NCBI RefSeq assembly: GCF_014842995.1
Contig: NZ_JACYXL010000002.1
Coordinates: 1 to 64,000 of the forward strand
Source of the DNA: Rhodanobacter sp. 7MK24
GTDB lineage: Bacteria > Pseudomonadota > Gammaproteobacteria > Xanthomonadales > Rhodanobacteraceae
Reading direction: 5' to 3'
Length of the DNA stretch: 64,000 nucleotides
Positions 54,752-63,968 of the stretch are shown piece after piece. Below the pieces are notes generated by a model, which had not been told where the DNA came from, made no database searches, and was given only the letters and a program-made list of their open reading frames with translations. The position numbers and the translations under genes are program-made. How positions within the stretch are numbered: position 1 is the stretch's first letter; each line of letters starts with the position of its first letter.

Positions 54752-55633
54752 ATGTTGAAGCGTCTGCCGTTCCTGTGCGCCGCCCTGCTGGCGCTGGCCG
54801 CCTGCGGCCAATCCACCGACAACGGCACCGCCGCGCCAGCCACCACCAGCACCGCTGCTACCACGCCTGCGGCACCCACCACCGCTCCGGCTCCCGCCAG
54901 CACGGCTCCGACCAGTGCCGCCCCGGCAGCGAACACCAGCACCGCCGCTCCGGCAGCAGCCGCCACCGCCGCCGCCACGCCCGCCGCGCCGCCGGCCCAA
55001 CCGTTCGTGGACAACGGCCAGTGGGTCGAGGGCAAGGATTACTTCCGCATCGATCCGGCCCAACCGAAGTACATCCCCACCGACAAGATCGAAGTGGTGG
55101 AAGTGTTCTCCTACGCTTGCCCGGCCTGCAACGCCTTCCACGACGCGATGGATCAGATCGAGAAGAGCCTGCCGTCGAACGCTGTGGTGCATTACCTGCC
55201 CGCCGCATTCCGCCCCGACGAAAACTGGCCGGTGTATCAGCGCGCCTACTTCGCTGCCGAGGCGCTTGGCGTGCGCGCCAAGGCCCACGATGCGTTCTTC
55301 GACGCCACCTGGAAGACTGGTGAGACGGCCACCTACGACCTGTCCACCGGCCAGCCCAAGCCCAAGGCTGCATGGCCGACGATCGATGACATTGCAAAGT
55401 TCTATGCCAAGTTTGGCGCAGACCCCAAGGAGTTCGTGGCGGTGGCCAACTCTTTCACCGTGAACACCAAGATGAAGCAGGCTGATGATGTTATGAAAGC
55501 CTATGGCGTGGGTGGCACTCCCACTATCGTGGTGGATGGCAAATACCGTTTCTCGCCTTCGGATGTGCATTCCGTGCAGCGCGCAATCGAGCTGACCCAG
55601 TGGTTGGTAGCCAAGGAAGCCGCCGGCAAGTAA
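54752..55633 (+). CDS. DsbA-like thiol:disulfide interchange lipoprotein (CPAC)
   Basis: This 293-residue protein has a lipobox ending LAAC (Cys18) and an Ala/Thr/Pro-rich linker (about 25-83). A DsbA-type thioredoxin domain follows with active site CPAC (123-126) in FSYACPACNAFH and cis-Pro near GVGGTPTIVVDG. It would oxidise or isomerise disulfides in the periplasm while anchored. The redox dipeptide Pro-Ala differs from the CPHC of DsbA. It is followed by a second DsbA-like gene after 50 bases. Confidence 0.9.
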   Translation: MLKRLPFLCAALLALAACGQSTDNGTAAPATTSTAATTPAAPTTAPAPASTAPTSAAPAANTSTAAPAAAATAAATPAAPPAQPFVDNGQWVEGKDYFRIDPAQPKYIPTDKIEVVEVFSYACPACNAFHDAMDQIEKSLPSNAVVHYLPAAFRPDENWPVYQRAYFAAEALGVRAKAHDAFFDATWKTGETATYDLSTGQPKPKAAWPTIDDIAKFYAKFGADPKEFVAVANSFTVNTKMKQADDVMKAYGVGGTPTIVVDGKYRFSPSDVHSVQRAIELTQWLVAKEAAGK

Positions 55634-55683
55634 GCCTGCGGCCATCCGACCTCTCCCTAATTGCCTTGCCGAGTATTTCCGTG

Positions 55684-56352
55684 ATGAAACATCTCGCCCG
55701 ACTGCGCACCCTGAGCCTGTTCGCCGGCCTGTTGCTGGCCACCGCCTGCACCGCGCAATCCAGCACCGACGGGTCTGCGCCCTACACCGAAGGCGACCAG
55801 TACGTCACCTTGCCTGGCCCGCACCAGCGTTACAGCAACCTGGGCAAGGTGGAGGTGGCCGAGGTTTTTTCGTACGGCTGCATTCATTGCGCCGAGTTTT
55901 CGCCCATCGCCGACAAGCTGAAGAAATCGCTGCCCGCAGGCGTGAAGTTCGAACTCGTGCCGGCCCCCTTCAGCGACGAGTGGTTGCCGTACGCACGCGC
56001 CTACTACGCGGCAGACAAGCTGGGTGTGGTGGACAGCACCCACCTGCAGCTGTTCCAGGAAAAATTCGTCCAGCACTACCCGATGAACTCGCTGGACGAG
56101 CTTGCCGATTTCTACGCGCGCCATGGAGTGAACCGCGATACCTTCATGAGCCTCGCCACCTCCGATGCGGCCACCACCAAGCTGAAAGCCGACCTGGCAC
56201 TGATTCGCACCTGGGGCGTCGACGGCACGCCGAGCATCGTGATCGACGGCAAGTACCGCGTCACCAACGTGAAGACCCTGGACGAACTTTCCGCCATCAC
56301 CCAATGGCTGGCCAAGCGCGAACTGGACGAAGTGAACAAGGGCGGCAAGTGA
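55684..56352 (+). CDS. DsbA-like lipoprotein (CIHC)
   Basis: This 222-residue protein has a lipobox ending ATAC (Cys22), a short linker and a DsbA-type domain with active site CIHC (66-69) in FSYGCIHCAEF, and cis-Pro GVDGTPSIVIDG. CIHC lacks the Pro of the usual CPHC, which should alter redox potential. GTG 55681 just before ATG 55684 is a possible start. It is co-directional with the CPAC paralogue, so the pair probably divides oxidation and isomerisation work. Confidence 0.9.
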   Translation: MKHLARLRTLSLFAGLLLATACTAQSSTDGSAPYTEGDQYVTLPGPHQRYSNLGKVEVAEVFSYGCIHCAEFSPIADKLKKSLPAGVKFELVPAPFSDEWLPYARAYYAADKLGVVDSTHLQLFQEKFVQHYPMNSLDELADFYARHGVNRDTFMSLATSDAATTKLKADLALIRTWGVDGTPSIVIDGKYRVTNVKTLDELSAITQWLAKRELDEVNKGGK

Positions 56353-56367
56353 CGCCCTGATCGAAGC

Positions 56368-56393
56368 CGCCGCGGAGATTCACGTCCGCGGCG
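56368..56393 (+). terminator. Possible weak terminator after the second DsbA-like gene
   Basis: CGCCGCGGA (56368-56376) and TCCGCGGCG (56385-56393) pair around GATTCACG, 15 bases after the stop. ACCTTGTGCG follows without a T-run. Confidence 0.4.
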
Positions 56394-56421
56394 ACCTTGT
56401 GCGTGTACCGTACACAGCCCC

Positions 56422-57201
56422 ATGGAACGTGCCACGCCAGCCCCCAAAGAACGCCGCCTGCGCCTGCTGAGCTGCAACATCCTCGCCGGCGCCAGCGTGC
56501 AGCGTTATAGCGAATACGTCACCCGCAGCCTCAACGCCGTGCTGCCGGGACGCGCCAAGATCGCCAACCTCGACAGCCTCGCCGCCCTGCTGCCGCAGTT
56601 CGACGTGGTCGGCTTGCAGGAAGCGGACGCCGGCAGCCTGCGTTCCGGCTTCCTCAATCAGACGCGCTACCTCGCCGAAGCCGCTGGCATGCCGTACTGG
56701 AGCCACCAGCCGAACCGCCCCGTGGCCGGGTTGTCGCACACCGCGAACGGCCTGATCAGTCGCATCGAACCCAGCATGGTGCTGGACTATCCATTGCCCG
56801 GCCGCGGCCGTGGCGCCTTGCTGGCGCGCTTCGGCACCGGCAAGCACACGCTGGCCGTGGTCATCGCCCACCTCTCGCTGGGTGCCGCTTCGCGCGCGCG
56901 GCAACTGGGCTTCATCACCGAGATACTGGAAGACCAGCCGCACGCCGTGCTGATGGGCGACCTCAACACCGATGTCGAAAGCCCCGAAATGCGCCGGTTG
57001 TTCGCACGCTCGCGGCTGCAGCCACCCGCACAGGCCACGCCCACCTTCCCGAGCTGGAGGCCGAAGCGGGCGCTGGATCACATCCTTGCCTCGCCCACGG
57101 TGGTGCTGGAGAAGGTATGGACGCTGCCGCAGGCGTTTTCGGATCATCTCGCGCTGGCGGCGGAAATCCACCTGCCCGCGCATACCGGAGAACACGGATG
57201 A
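56422..57201 (+). CDS. Endonuclease/exonuclease/phosphatase (EEP) family protein
   Basis: This 259-residue protein has the EEP fold: LRLLSCNILAG at the start, VVGLQEADAGSLRSG with the metal-binding Glu, VVIAHLSLG, VLMGDLNTD and FSDHLALAAE at the end. Such proteins cleave phosphodiester or phospholipid bonds. Bacterial members of this type are mostly unassigned. The gene overlaps the next ATG by four bases (57198-57201). Confidence 0.85.
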   Translation: MERATPAPKERRLRLLSCNILAGASVQRYSEYVTRSLNAVLPGRAKIANLDSLAALLPQFDVVGLQEADAGSLRSGFLNQTRYLAEAAGMPYWSHQPNRPVAGLSHTANGLISRIEPSMVLDYPLPGRGRGALLARFGTGKHTLAVVIAHLSLGAASRARQLGFITEILEDQPHAVLMGDLNTDVESPEMRRLFARSRLQPPAQATPTFPSWRPKRALDHILASPTVVLEKVWTLPQAFSDHLALAAEIHLPAHTGEHG

Positions 57202-57581
57202 AGATACGCAAACTGCTTCCCTGGCTGCTGATCGCGCTGGCCGGCTTGGGTGCGGCATGGCTGCGCTATGGCCTGATCGAACAGCCGGCATTCGCGGAGC
57301 TCTGCACGGCGGCGCAGGCGCCCGCGTGGTGCGCGCTGCGACAGGGACTGGTGGTTGGTTTCCTGCACGACGTGTACGGCATCGCGGCCGTCGTCCTCGC
57401 CGCCCTGGCACTGCTGCGCCGCTCGTCCGGATGGGCATGCCTGGCCGCGATGCTGGGCGCATTCGCGCTGCAGCTCTACAACTACGAGCCAGGCGCACTG
57501 GCGCTGCTGGTCGGCTGCCTGCGCCTCGTGCACCTGCAGGGCGCAAGCAACAGGCAAGCGACGGCTATACCCGCCCGGTGA
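57198..57581 (+). CDS. Small four-helix membrane protein
   Basis: This 127-residue protein starts with a signal-like helix (PWLLIALAGLGAAW) and has three further hydrophobic segments (about 48-66, 74-90, 94-110). It carries two Cys pairs (LCTAAQAPAWC; WACLAAML). It is translationally coupled to the EEP gene. The overlap with the opposite-strand SDR end at 57565-57581 is only 17 bases. No family recognised. Confidence 0.7.
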   Translation: MKIRKLLPWLLIALAGLGAAWLRYGLIEQPAFAELCTAAQAPAWCALRQGLVVGFLHDVYGIAAVVLAALALLRRSSGWACLAAMLGAFALQLYNYEPGALALLVGCLRLVHLQGASNRQATAIPAR

Positions 57582-58248
57582 CCGGAATCAGCGCGCCGGT
57601 AATCGCGCTGGCCGCGCCGGACAGCAGGAACACGATCACGCCCGCGAGCTGCTCGGGCTTCACCCAGCGCTCGAAATCCGCGTCGGGCATGTCGGCACGG
57701 TTCGGCGGGGTGTCGATGATGCTGGGCAACAGCGCGTTGACCGTGATGCCGCGCGGCTTGAGTTCCTCGGCCAGCGATTCGGTGAGGCGCATCACGCCGG
57801 CCTTGGACGCGGTATAGGCACCCACGCCGGCACCGGCCTTCAGCGCGGAATTCGCGCCGATGTTGACGATGCGTCCATGCCCGTCGGGCAGGTGCGCCAG
57901 TGCGGCCTTGCTCGCCGCCACCGCAGTGCGCAGGTTGACCCGGTAGAGCAGGTCCCAGGTGTCGGGGTCGCCGTCGGCCAGCGTCTCCCAGCGGAAGGTG
58001 CCGGCGATGTTCACCAGCGCGTCGATACCACCCAGCGCCTCGGCGGCGGCATCGATGGCACGTTTCGCCTCGGTGGTGCCGGAAAGATCCACTCCGCCGA
58101 AACCATGCGCCGCACCCAGGTTCGCCGGCACCGGCGCGCGGTCGATCGCCGCTACCTGCGCGCCCGCGTCCAGCGCGGCGCGCACCATCGCCGCCCCCAG
58201 CGTGCCGAAGGCACCGGTCACCACGATGCGTTGCTTGTCGAGGCGCAT
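57565..58248 (-). CDS. Short-chain dehydrogenase/reductase
   Basis: This 227-residue SDR has a modified cofactor loop TGAFGTLGAAM (TGxxxGxG type) near residue 12, the NIAGTF region and the active-site YTASK with upstream Ser in ANSALKAGAGVGA. It reduces or oxidises an unknown substrate with NAD(P)H. The ATG at 58248 has GGAAGGA at good spacing and is preferred over 58254. Confidence 0.9.
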   Translation of the reverse strand: MRLDKQRIVVTGAFGTLGAAMVRAALDAGAQVAAIDRAPVPANLGAAHGFGGVDLSGTTEAKRAIDAAAEALGGIDALVNIAGTFRWETLADGDPDTWDLLYRVNLRTAVAASKAALAHLPDGHGRIVNIGANSALKAGAGVGAYTASKAGVMRLTESLAEELKPRGITVNALLPSIIDTPPNRADMPDADFERWVKPEQLAGVIVFLLSGAASAITGALIPVTGRV

Positions 58249-58262
58249 GTCCATCCTTCCAT

Positions 58263-59879
58263 TCAAGGGGAGTCGCCGAGCATAACCGGCACGGCCCGCG
58301 CGCGTCGCCATGCGGCGAACACCGACGCGGCGATCGAGACATTGAACAACAACCAGAGCCAGGTCACCGGGTTTTCGCCCAACTCCAGCGCTACCACCGC
58401 GCCACCCAGCACGGGCAGCCACGCGGCGAGAAACAGCGCTTCGCGCGAGGGCATGCGCCTGCGCTCGTCCAGCCATGCGGTCAGCGCATAACCCGCGCAG
58501 GGCAGGGCGAACACGCCCAACGGAAAATCGCGGTAGCGGCCATCGAACACCAGCAGCAGACCGTACAGCGCCAGCACGAACAACCAGGCGTTGCGCAACC
58601 GGCCTGCCGGCGCCGGCTTGAACGGCGCGCCCGCCAGCCGTCCCGCCAGCCAGCTCGCCAGCCGCAACGCGGTGAACAACGCGACCAGGCATGCGGCAAC
58701 GGAGACCGACCACTCCCACGCACCGTGGCATGCGTAAATCATCTGGCGGATCTGCCACGCCATCGCGGTGCCGCTGGCAAAACCGGCCACTCCGAGCGCG
58801 AGCCAGCCACGCCGCCGCTGCCAGTGCCGGCGGCGCAAACCCGCCAGCACGAACAACAGCGCACACACCGCGCCGCCCAGCCACCCAAGCCACCACTGTT
58901 GGACTTCGACCACCGGCCCCTGCATCGCGAACTTGGGCCGCGCATGCGTATCGAAGATGCCCCAGTAGCCACCTACCGTGCCTTCCTGCGCGCGCTTCCA
59001 CGGCAGATCGAAAGCTTCGATCACGTTGTACGGCAGATCGACCTTGCCGGCGTAAGCAAGGAATTCACGCAGGTAGCGCGCCTCGTTCACCACGCTGGCG
59101 GCTGCGCCACGGCGCTGCCGGCCTTCGCTCGGCCAGCCGGTTTCGCCGATCATCACGCGCTTGCCGGGAAACGCTTGCCGTACTTTCGCGTACACGTCCG
59201 CCACATGCTGGATCGCACGCTCGGGCGGCACCGGCTGGTCTTCCCAATAAGGCAGGATGTGGATGGTGATGTAGTCCACCGTGCTGGCGAGCTGCGGGTG
59301 GCGCAACCAGAACTCCCATACATCGGCGTAGCTCACCGGGATCGACGCAGGCAGCGCCGCGCGCACTTCACGGATGTAGCCAGCCAACACCGCTTCGGAC
59401 AGGTCGCCGCGCAACAGCACCTCGTTGCCCACGATCACCGCGCGCAACACCTGCGGATACTTGCGTGCGGTGGCGACGCCCAACTCGATCTGCCTGGCGT
59501 TCGCCCTGGCATCGCTTCCCAGCCAGATGCCCATCAGCACCTGCATGTGATGGCGCGCGGCGATCTCCGGCACGGCGGAAAGGCCCTGCCCCTGCGAATA
59601 CGTGCGCACGCAGTCGAAGCGCTGCGACAACGCACTCAGGTCGGCATCGATGCGCTCGGGAGGGATGAAGGCATTCACGTCGTAGGGCGTCTCGCCTTCG
59701 AGCCGGAACGGCTGATAGGACACGCAGGCGATGCGCGCGGACGGCGCATCCGGCAAAGCGACCGGGCGGCCGAGCAGCCACCACCGGGCCGCGCCTGCGA
59801 GCGCGAGCAGTGCCAGCACCGACCAGGCAACAAGGCGACGGCCGCGGGACAAGGGTGGGAACGACATGCGAGCCTGCAA
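58263..59879 (-). CDS. Membrane-anchored GH17-like beta-glucanase
   Basis: This 538-residue protein has one N-terminal TM segment (15-37) and a periplasmic GH17-like TIM barrel (about 45-320) with the acid/base AVIVGNEVLLRGD and the nucleophile MIGETGWPSEG. It ends with seven or so C-terminal TM helices (330-530). GH17 enzymes act on beta-1,3-glucans; membrane-fused forms are linked to cyclic or surface glucan making. No glycosyltransferase partner is adjacent. Confidence 0.85.
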   Translation of the reverse strand: MQARMSFPPLSRGRRLVAWSVLALLALAGAARWWLLGRPVALPDAPSARIACVSYQPFRLEGETPYDVNAFIPPERIDADLSALSQRFDCVRTYSQGQGLSAVPEIAARHHMQVLMGIWLGSDARANARQIELGVATARKYPQVLRAVIVGNEVLLRGDLSEAVLAGYIREVRAALPASIPVSYADVWEFWLRHPQLASTVDYITIHILPYWEDQPVPPERAIQHVADVYAKVRQAFPGKRVMIGETGWPSEGRQRRGAAASVVNEARYLREFLAYAGKVDLPYNVIEAFDLPWKRAQEGTVGGYWGIFDTHARPKFAMQGPVVEVQQWWLGWLGGAVCALLFVLAGLRRRHWQRRRGWLALGVAGFASGTAMAWQIRQMIYACHGAWEWSVSVAACLVALFTALRLASWLAGRLAGAPFKPAPAGRLRNAWLFVLALYGLLLVFDGRYRDFPLGVFALPCAGYALTAWLDERRRMPSREALFLAAWLPVLGGAVVALELGENPVTWLWLLFNVSIAASVFAAWRRARAVPVMLGDSP

Positions 59880-59995
59880 AGGGCGGAAGCGGATGCGTCA
59901 GCTTATCAGGCATGCGCGGAACCTCGGCCCATGCGCGAGGCGGTGTTTCCGGCTGCATCCACTACAATCCGCACAGGGATCACCGAGGAGTTTTC

Positions 59996-62068
59996 ATGTT
60001 CGCGAAGGCCGCGCCCCGGCGCCACTCCCTCACCGTACTGATTGCGTGCTGCAGCCTGCTCGTCAGCTTGGGTGCACGCGCCGCCGCTTCCATCGATACC
60101 CAGCGCGCCGCCTTCAAGCAAGCCTGGGCAGCGGCCCAGCAAGGCGGCGACGGCTGGCACATATGGGACGCACAACTGCGCAGCTACCCGCTCTACCCCT
60201 ACCTGCCCGCTGCCGCGCTGGAGCACGACATCCAGCAGATCGACCTGCCCACGGTGCAGGCCTATCTGGCCCAGTACCCCGACCTGATTCCCGCGCAGGA
60301 CCTGCGCCGCGACTTCCTGCTGGAACTCGCGCGCCGCCAGGACTGGAACGGCTTCCTCGCGTTGTATCAGCCCGGCACGAACGACACGCTCGCCTGCGAT
60401 GCCCTGCAGGCGCGCATGGCCAACGGCGCCGCGCTGGATTTCGACCGCGATCTCGCCGTGCTGTGGGCCAAGCCCGAGCTGCCCGGTGCCTGCACTCCCG
60501 TGCTGCAGGCCGCGCAGGAACAAGGCCTGCTGACCACGCCGCGCCTGTGGTCGCGCATCGAGCGCGCCGCCGATGCCGGCAAGGGTGGCACCATTTCCGT
60601 ACTGGCCGCCTGGCTGCCCGCGCCGCAGAACCAGGAAGCGCAATGGCTGGCGCAGGCGCTGCGCGATCCGCAGTCTGCCGTGGCCGCCGCGGCGAACTGG
60701 CCCGACACCGCGCATGCGCGCCTGGCGGCATCGCTGGCGCTGCAAAGCATGGCGCGGCGCGATACCGATAACGCCGACGCTGCGTGGCAGCAACTGCAGA
60801 CGCACCTCAGCTTCAGCGCCAGCCAGCGCGATGCGATCCGGCGCACGCTGGCGATCTTCCACGCCAGCGACTACGACCCCGACGCGCTGCAACAGTTGCT
60901 CGCCCTGCCCGCCTCCGCGCAAACCGCCACCACCCGCGAATGGCGCGTGCGCGTGGCGCTGGCCGCCCAGGACTGGCCCGGCGTGCTGGCAGGCATCGCG
61001 GCCATGCCGACGGATCAACAGCAGGGCGACGAATGGCGCTGGTTCCGCGCACGCGCCCTGGCCGCCACCGGCCATGCCGAGCAGGCGCAGGCCATCTACG
61101 CCGACCTTGCGAAACAGACCACGTTCTTCGGATACCTCGCCGCCGACCAGGCCAACCAGCCCTACGCGATCTGCCCGCGGGCGCCGATCGACGATCCGCA
61201 ACAGGAACAGGCGCTGCTGGAGCAGCCTGGCCTGCAGCGTGCCTTCGAATTGTTCGCGGTGGGCTTGCAGAAGCTGGCGCGGCGCGAGTGGGCGCGCGCA
61301 CTCGACGGCAGCGACGAACGCACGCAGGTGCTGGCCGTGGAACTCGCCGATGCCCGCGGCTGGTACGACCGCGCCGCGTTCACGCTCAATCATGGCGAGG
61401 CGATGCATTACTACACGCTGCGCCTGCCGCTGGACAGCCAGATCGGCGTGGTGGAACAGGCCAAGCAATCCGGCATCGATCCCGCCTGGGCTTACGGCAT
61501 CCTGCGCTCCGAAAGCGCGTGGATGAGCGACGCACGCTCGGGGGCCGATGCGCGTGGCCTGATGCAGCTGGTCCCCAGCTCGGCAGCGGCAGTCGCCCGC
61601 AGCAACGGCATGGCGTGGACCGGCGGCGACAGCCTGTACGACCCGGCGACCAATGTCGCCCTGGGCACGCGCTACCTTTCGCAACTTGCGGAGCGCTACA
61701 ACGGCGCGCCCTGGCTCGCCAGCGCCGCCTACAATGCCGGCCCCAGCCGGCTGAACCAATGGCTTGCAGCGCGAGGTTCGCTGGCGCCCGATCTGTTCAT
61801 CGCCACCATGCCGTTCAAGGAAACCCGCGAATACGTGGCCCGCGTGATGGACTACAGCCTGATGTACGACTGGCGCCTGCATGGCAACGCCCTGTCGATC
61901 GCCACCCGACTCACCCCGATCGGCCAGCTCTATGCGCTGCCGAACAGCATGACGCCGCGCAAAGCGGTGGATTGCCCGGTAGTGGCGGCGGCTCCGGCGC
62001 AGGCAGGCTCGGTGCAGGCACCGGCATCGCCAGCTGCAGACAGGACCGGCCAACCAGCAGGAAATTAG
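59996..62068 (+). CDS. slt: Soluble lytic murein transglycosylase
   Basis: This 690-residue protein has a signal peptide (cleavage near ARA at 28). A long helical superhelix (30-480) precedes a C-terminal goose-lysozyme-like domain with catalytic E506 (RSESAWMSDARSGADARGL), GLMQLVPSSA and AAYNAGP. It cleaves peptidoglycan glycan strands into anhydro-muropeptides. ATG 59996 lies behind GAGGAG, a good site. The C-terminal 30 residues are Ala/Pro-rich and extra. Confidence 0.93.
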   Translation: MFAKAAPRRHSLTVLIACCSLLVSLGARAAASIDTQRAAFKQAWAAAQQGGDGWHIWDAQLRSYPLYPYLPAAALEHDIQQIDLPTVQAYLAQYPDLIPAQDLRRDFLLELARRQDWNGFLALYQPGTNDTLACDALQARMANGAALDFDRDLAVLWAKPELPGACTPVLQAAQEQGLLTTPRLWSRIERAADAGKGGTISVLAAWLPAPQNQEAQWLAQALRDPQSAVAAAANWPDTAHARLAASLALQSMARRDTDNADAAWQQLQTHLSFSASQRDAIRRTLAIFHASDYDPDALQQLLALPASAQTATTREWRVRVALAAQDWPGVLAGIAAMPTDQQQGDEWRWFRARALAATGHAEQAQAIYADLAKQTTFFGYLAADQANQPYAICPRAPIDDPQQEQALLEQPGLQRAFELFAVGLQKLARREWARALDGSDERTQVLAVELADARGWYDRAAFTLNHGEAMHYYTLRLPLDSQIGVVEQAKQSGIDPAWAYGILRSESAWMSDARSGADARGLMQLVPSSAAAVARSNGMAWTGGDSLYDPATNVALGTRYLSQLAERYNGAPWLASAAYNAGPSRLNQWLAARGSLAPDLFIATMPFKETREYVARVMDYSLMYDWRLHGNALSIATRLTPIGQLYALPNSMTPRKAVDCPVVAAAPAQAGSVQAPASPAADRTGQPAGN

Positions 62069-62103
62069 GGCCCGTTCGTTCCTTCGAACTTCGAGACGAT
62101 CGC

Positions 62104-62679
62104 ATGACCAAACTTGAGTCGATGAAAGCATCAGCCGCCGCGAGCGTGGTCTTAGGAACGGTCCTGCTGCTGGCATGCCATACGGTCGTCGCCTCGTCCG
62201 ACGGACAGGACATGGCGAAGATCGCGGCCGCCGATCAGGCGGACCGCACATCGGGGCCGAACAAGATCGACTGGGATGTCGTCGGGAAGCGCGACGCCGC
62301 CCGCTGTGCCGAGGTGATGCAACTGCTGGGCTCCGGACAAATGCGCACCGCTGAAGATTTCTCCAATGCGGCGCTGGTCTTCCAGCACGGCGATTCCGTG
62401 CAGGACACGCAACTGGCACTGGCATTGGCCACCGTGGCGTCCCGCATGGATCCGTCCAACCAGGCCGCCAGGCAGCTCGTGGCCGATGCCTGGGACCGCA
62501 TCATGGTCCGGTCCGGCAAGCCGCAATGGTACGGAACCCAGTTCGTACGCTCAAAAACGACAGGGAAGTGGGAACTCTACCCAACCGATCCGAATGTGGT
62601 GTCCGATGCACAAAGGTCGGCGATGGGCATTCCCACGCTGGAAGAGGACAAGGCGCACCTGGCCGAAATCAACAAGTGA
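62104..62679 (+). CDS. Secreted hypothetical protein
   Basis: This 191-residue protein starts at ATG 62104 with a signal peptide (VVLGTVLLLACHTVVASS). A Cys in a lipobox-like position (LLAC at about 25) is possible. The rest is helical, with the pattern LALALATVASRMDPSNQAARQL resembling a TPR-like pair, and GKPQWYGTQFVRSKTTGKW at the end, as in DUF6624-like proteins. The role is unknown. Confidence 0.7.
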   Translation: MTKLESMKASAAASVVLGTVLLLACHTVVASSDGQDMAKIAAADQADRTSGPNKIDWDVVGKRDAARCAEVMQLLGSGQMRTAEDFSNAALVFQHGDSVQDTQLALALATVASRMDPSNQAARQLVADAWDRIMVRSGKPQWYGTQFVRSKTTGKWELYPTDPNVVSDAQRSAMGIPTLEEDKAHLAEINK

Positions 62680-62738
62680 CCCGATAGCGGCTCCGGACCG
62701 CGCATCGGGTGCCGGCGCGCCATGCCACAATCCCTTCC

Positions 62739-63968
62739 ATGCGCATCTATCTCGTCGGCGGCGCGGTCCGCGACAAGTTGCTGGGAAGGCCGGAGGGCGA
62801 CCGCGATTACGTGGTGACGGATGCGCACCCGGACGATCTGCTGGCTCTGGGTTATCGACCGGTGGGCAAAGACTTTCCCGTATTCCTGCACCCGCAGACC
62901 GGCGAGGAATACGCGCTGGCGCGCACCGAGCGCAAGAGCGGGCACGGCTACCACGGCTTCCTGTTCCAGGCCGATCCGTCGGTGACGCTGGAACAGGATC
63001 TGGCGCGGCGCGACCTCACCATCAATGCCATCGCGCAGGACGAAGACGGCACGCTGATCGACCCTTACGGCGGCACGCGCGACATCGAGGCGCGCGTGCT
63101 GCGCCATGTCTCGCCGGCCTTCGCGGAAGACCCCGTACGCCTGCTGCGTGTGGCGCGCTTTGCCGCACGCTTCGCGCCGCTGGGTTTCCGCGTGGCTGAC
63201 GAGACGATGGCGTTGCTGCGGCATATGGTGGCCGAGGGCGAGGTGGATCACCTGGTACCCGAACGGGTGTGGGCGGAGACGCGCAAGGCGCTGAACGAGC
63301 TGCAGCCTTCCGCCTTCCTGCGCGTGCTGCGCGAAGCGGGAGCGCTGCGCATACTGTTTCCCGAAGTCGATGCTTTGTACGGCGTACCGCAACGCGCCGA
63401 GTTCCATCCCGAGATCGACACCGGCGTTCATGTGGAAATGGTGCTGGATGCGGCGGCGGCGATTGCGCCGGGCGACGACCTGGTGGGTTTTTGCGCACTC
63501 ACCCACGATCTCGGCAAGGCGCTGACGCCGGCCGACGAACTGCCGCGCCACGTGATGCACGAGCAGCGCGGCGTCGCGCCGCTACGCACGCTGGCAGCGC
63601 GACTGAAGGTGCCCGCCGAACATGCCACCCTGGCCGAACTGGTGTGCCGCGAACACCTCAATGCGCATCGCGCGCTGGAATTGAAGCCGGCCACGGTGCT
63701 GAAGCTGCTCGCCGTGCTGGATGCGCTGCGCCGGCCCGAGCGACTGGAAACCTTCCTCGCCGCCTGCCTCGCCGACAAGCGTGGCCGCCTGGGTCACGAG
63801 CATGACGATTACCCGCAGGCCACGTATCTGCGGCAAGCCCGCGAGGCCGCAGCAGCGGTGACCGCGGCGCCGTTCGTGGCGCAAGGACTGGCTGGCCCGG
63901 CGATAGGTGTGGCGATGGAACAGGCGCGCGTCGCGGCGATCGCCAAAATGAAACTATGTAACATCTAA
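62739..63968 (+). CDS. cca: CCA-adding tRNA nucleotidyltransferase with HD domain
   Basis: This 409-residue enzyme adds or repairs the 3' CCA of tRNA. It has [10 protein letters not shown], the metal-binding Asp pair D21/D23 (GDRDYVV), [16 protein letters not shown], and an HD hydrolase domain ([10 protein letters not shown]; metal phosphohydrolase) as in E. coli Cca. Length is standard. It lies downstream of the lytic transglycosylase. The tRNA at 5.7 kb encodes its own CCA, so it does not need this enzyme for CCA addition. Confidence 0.95.
   Translation: MRIYLVGGAVRDKLLGRPEGDRDYVVTDAHPDDLLALGYRPVGKDFPVFLHPQTGEEYALARTERKSGHGYHGFLFQADPSVTLEQDLARRDLTINAIAQDEDGTLIDPYGGTRDIEARVLRHVSPAFAEDPVRLLRVARFAARFAPLGFRVADETMALLRHMVAEGEVDHLVPERVWAETRKALNELQPSAFLRVLREAGALRILFPEVDALYGVPQRAEFHPEIDTGVHVEMVLDAAAAIAPGDDLVGFCALTHDLGKALTPADELPRHVMHEQRGVAPLRTLAARLKVPAEHATLAELVCREHLNAHRALELKPATVLKLLAVLDALRRPERLETFLAACLADKRGRLGHEHDDYPQATYLRQAREAAAAVTAAPFVAQGLAGPAIGVAMEQARVAAIAKMKLCNI

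Noticed and set aside
59906-62425. 839-codon minus-strand frame opposite the lytic transglycosylase
   Set aside because: It is antisense to slt, with no recognisable domain and the same mirror composition.
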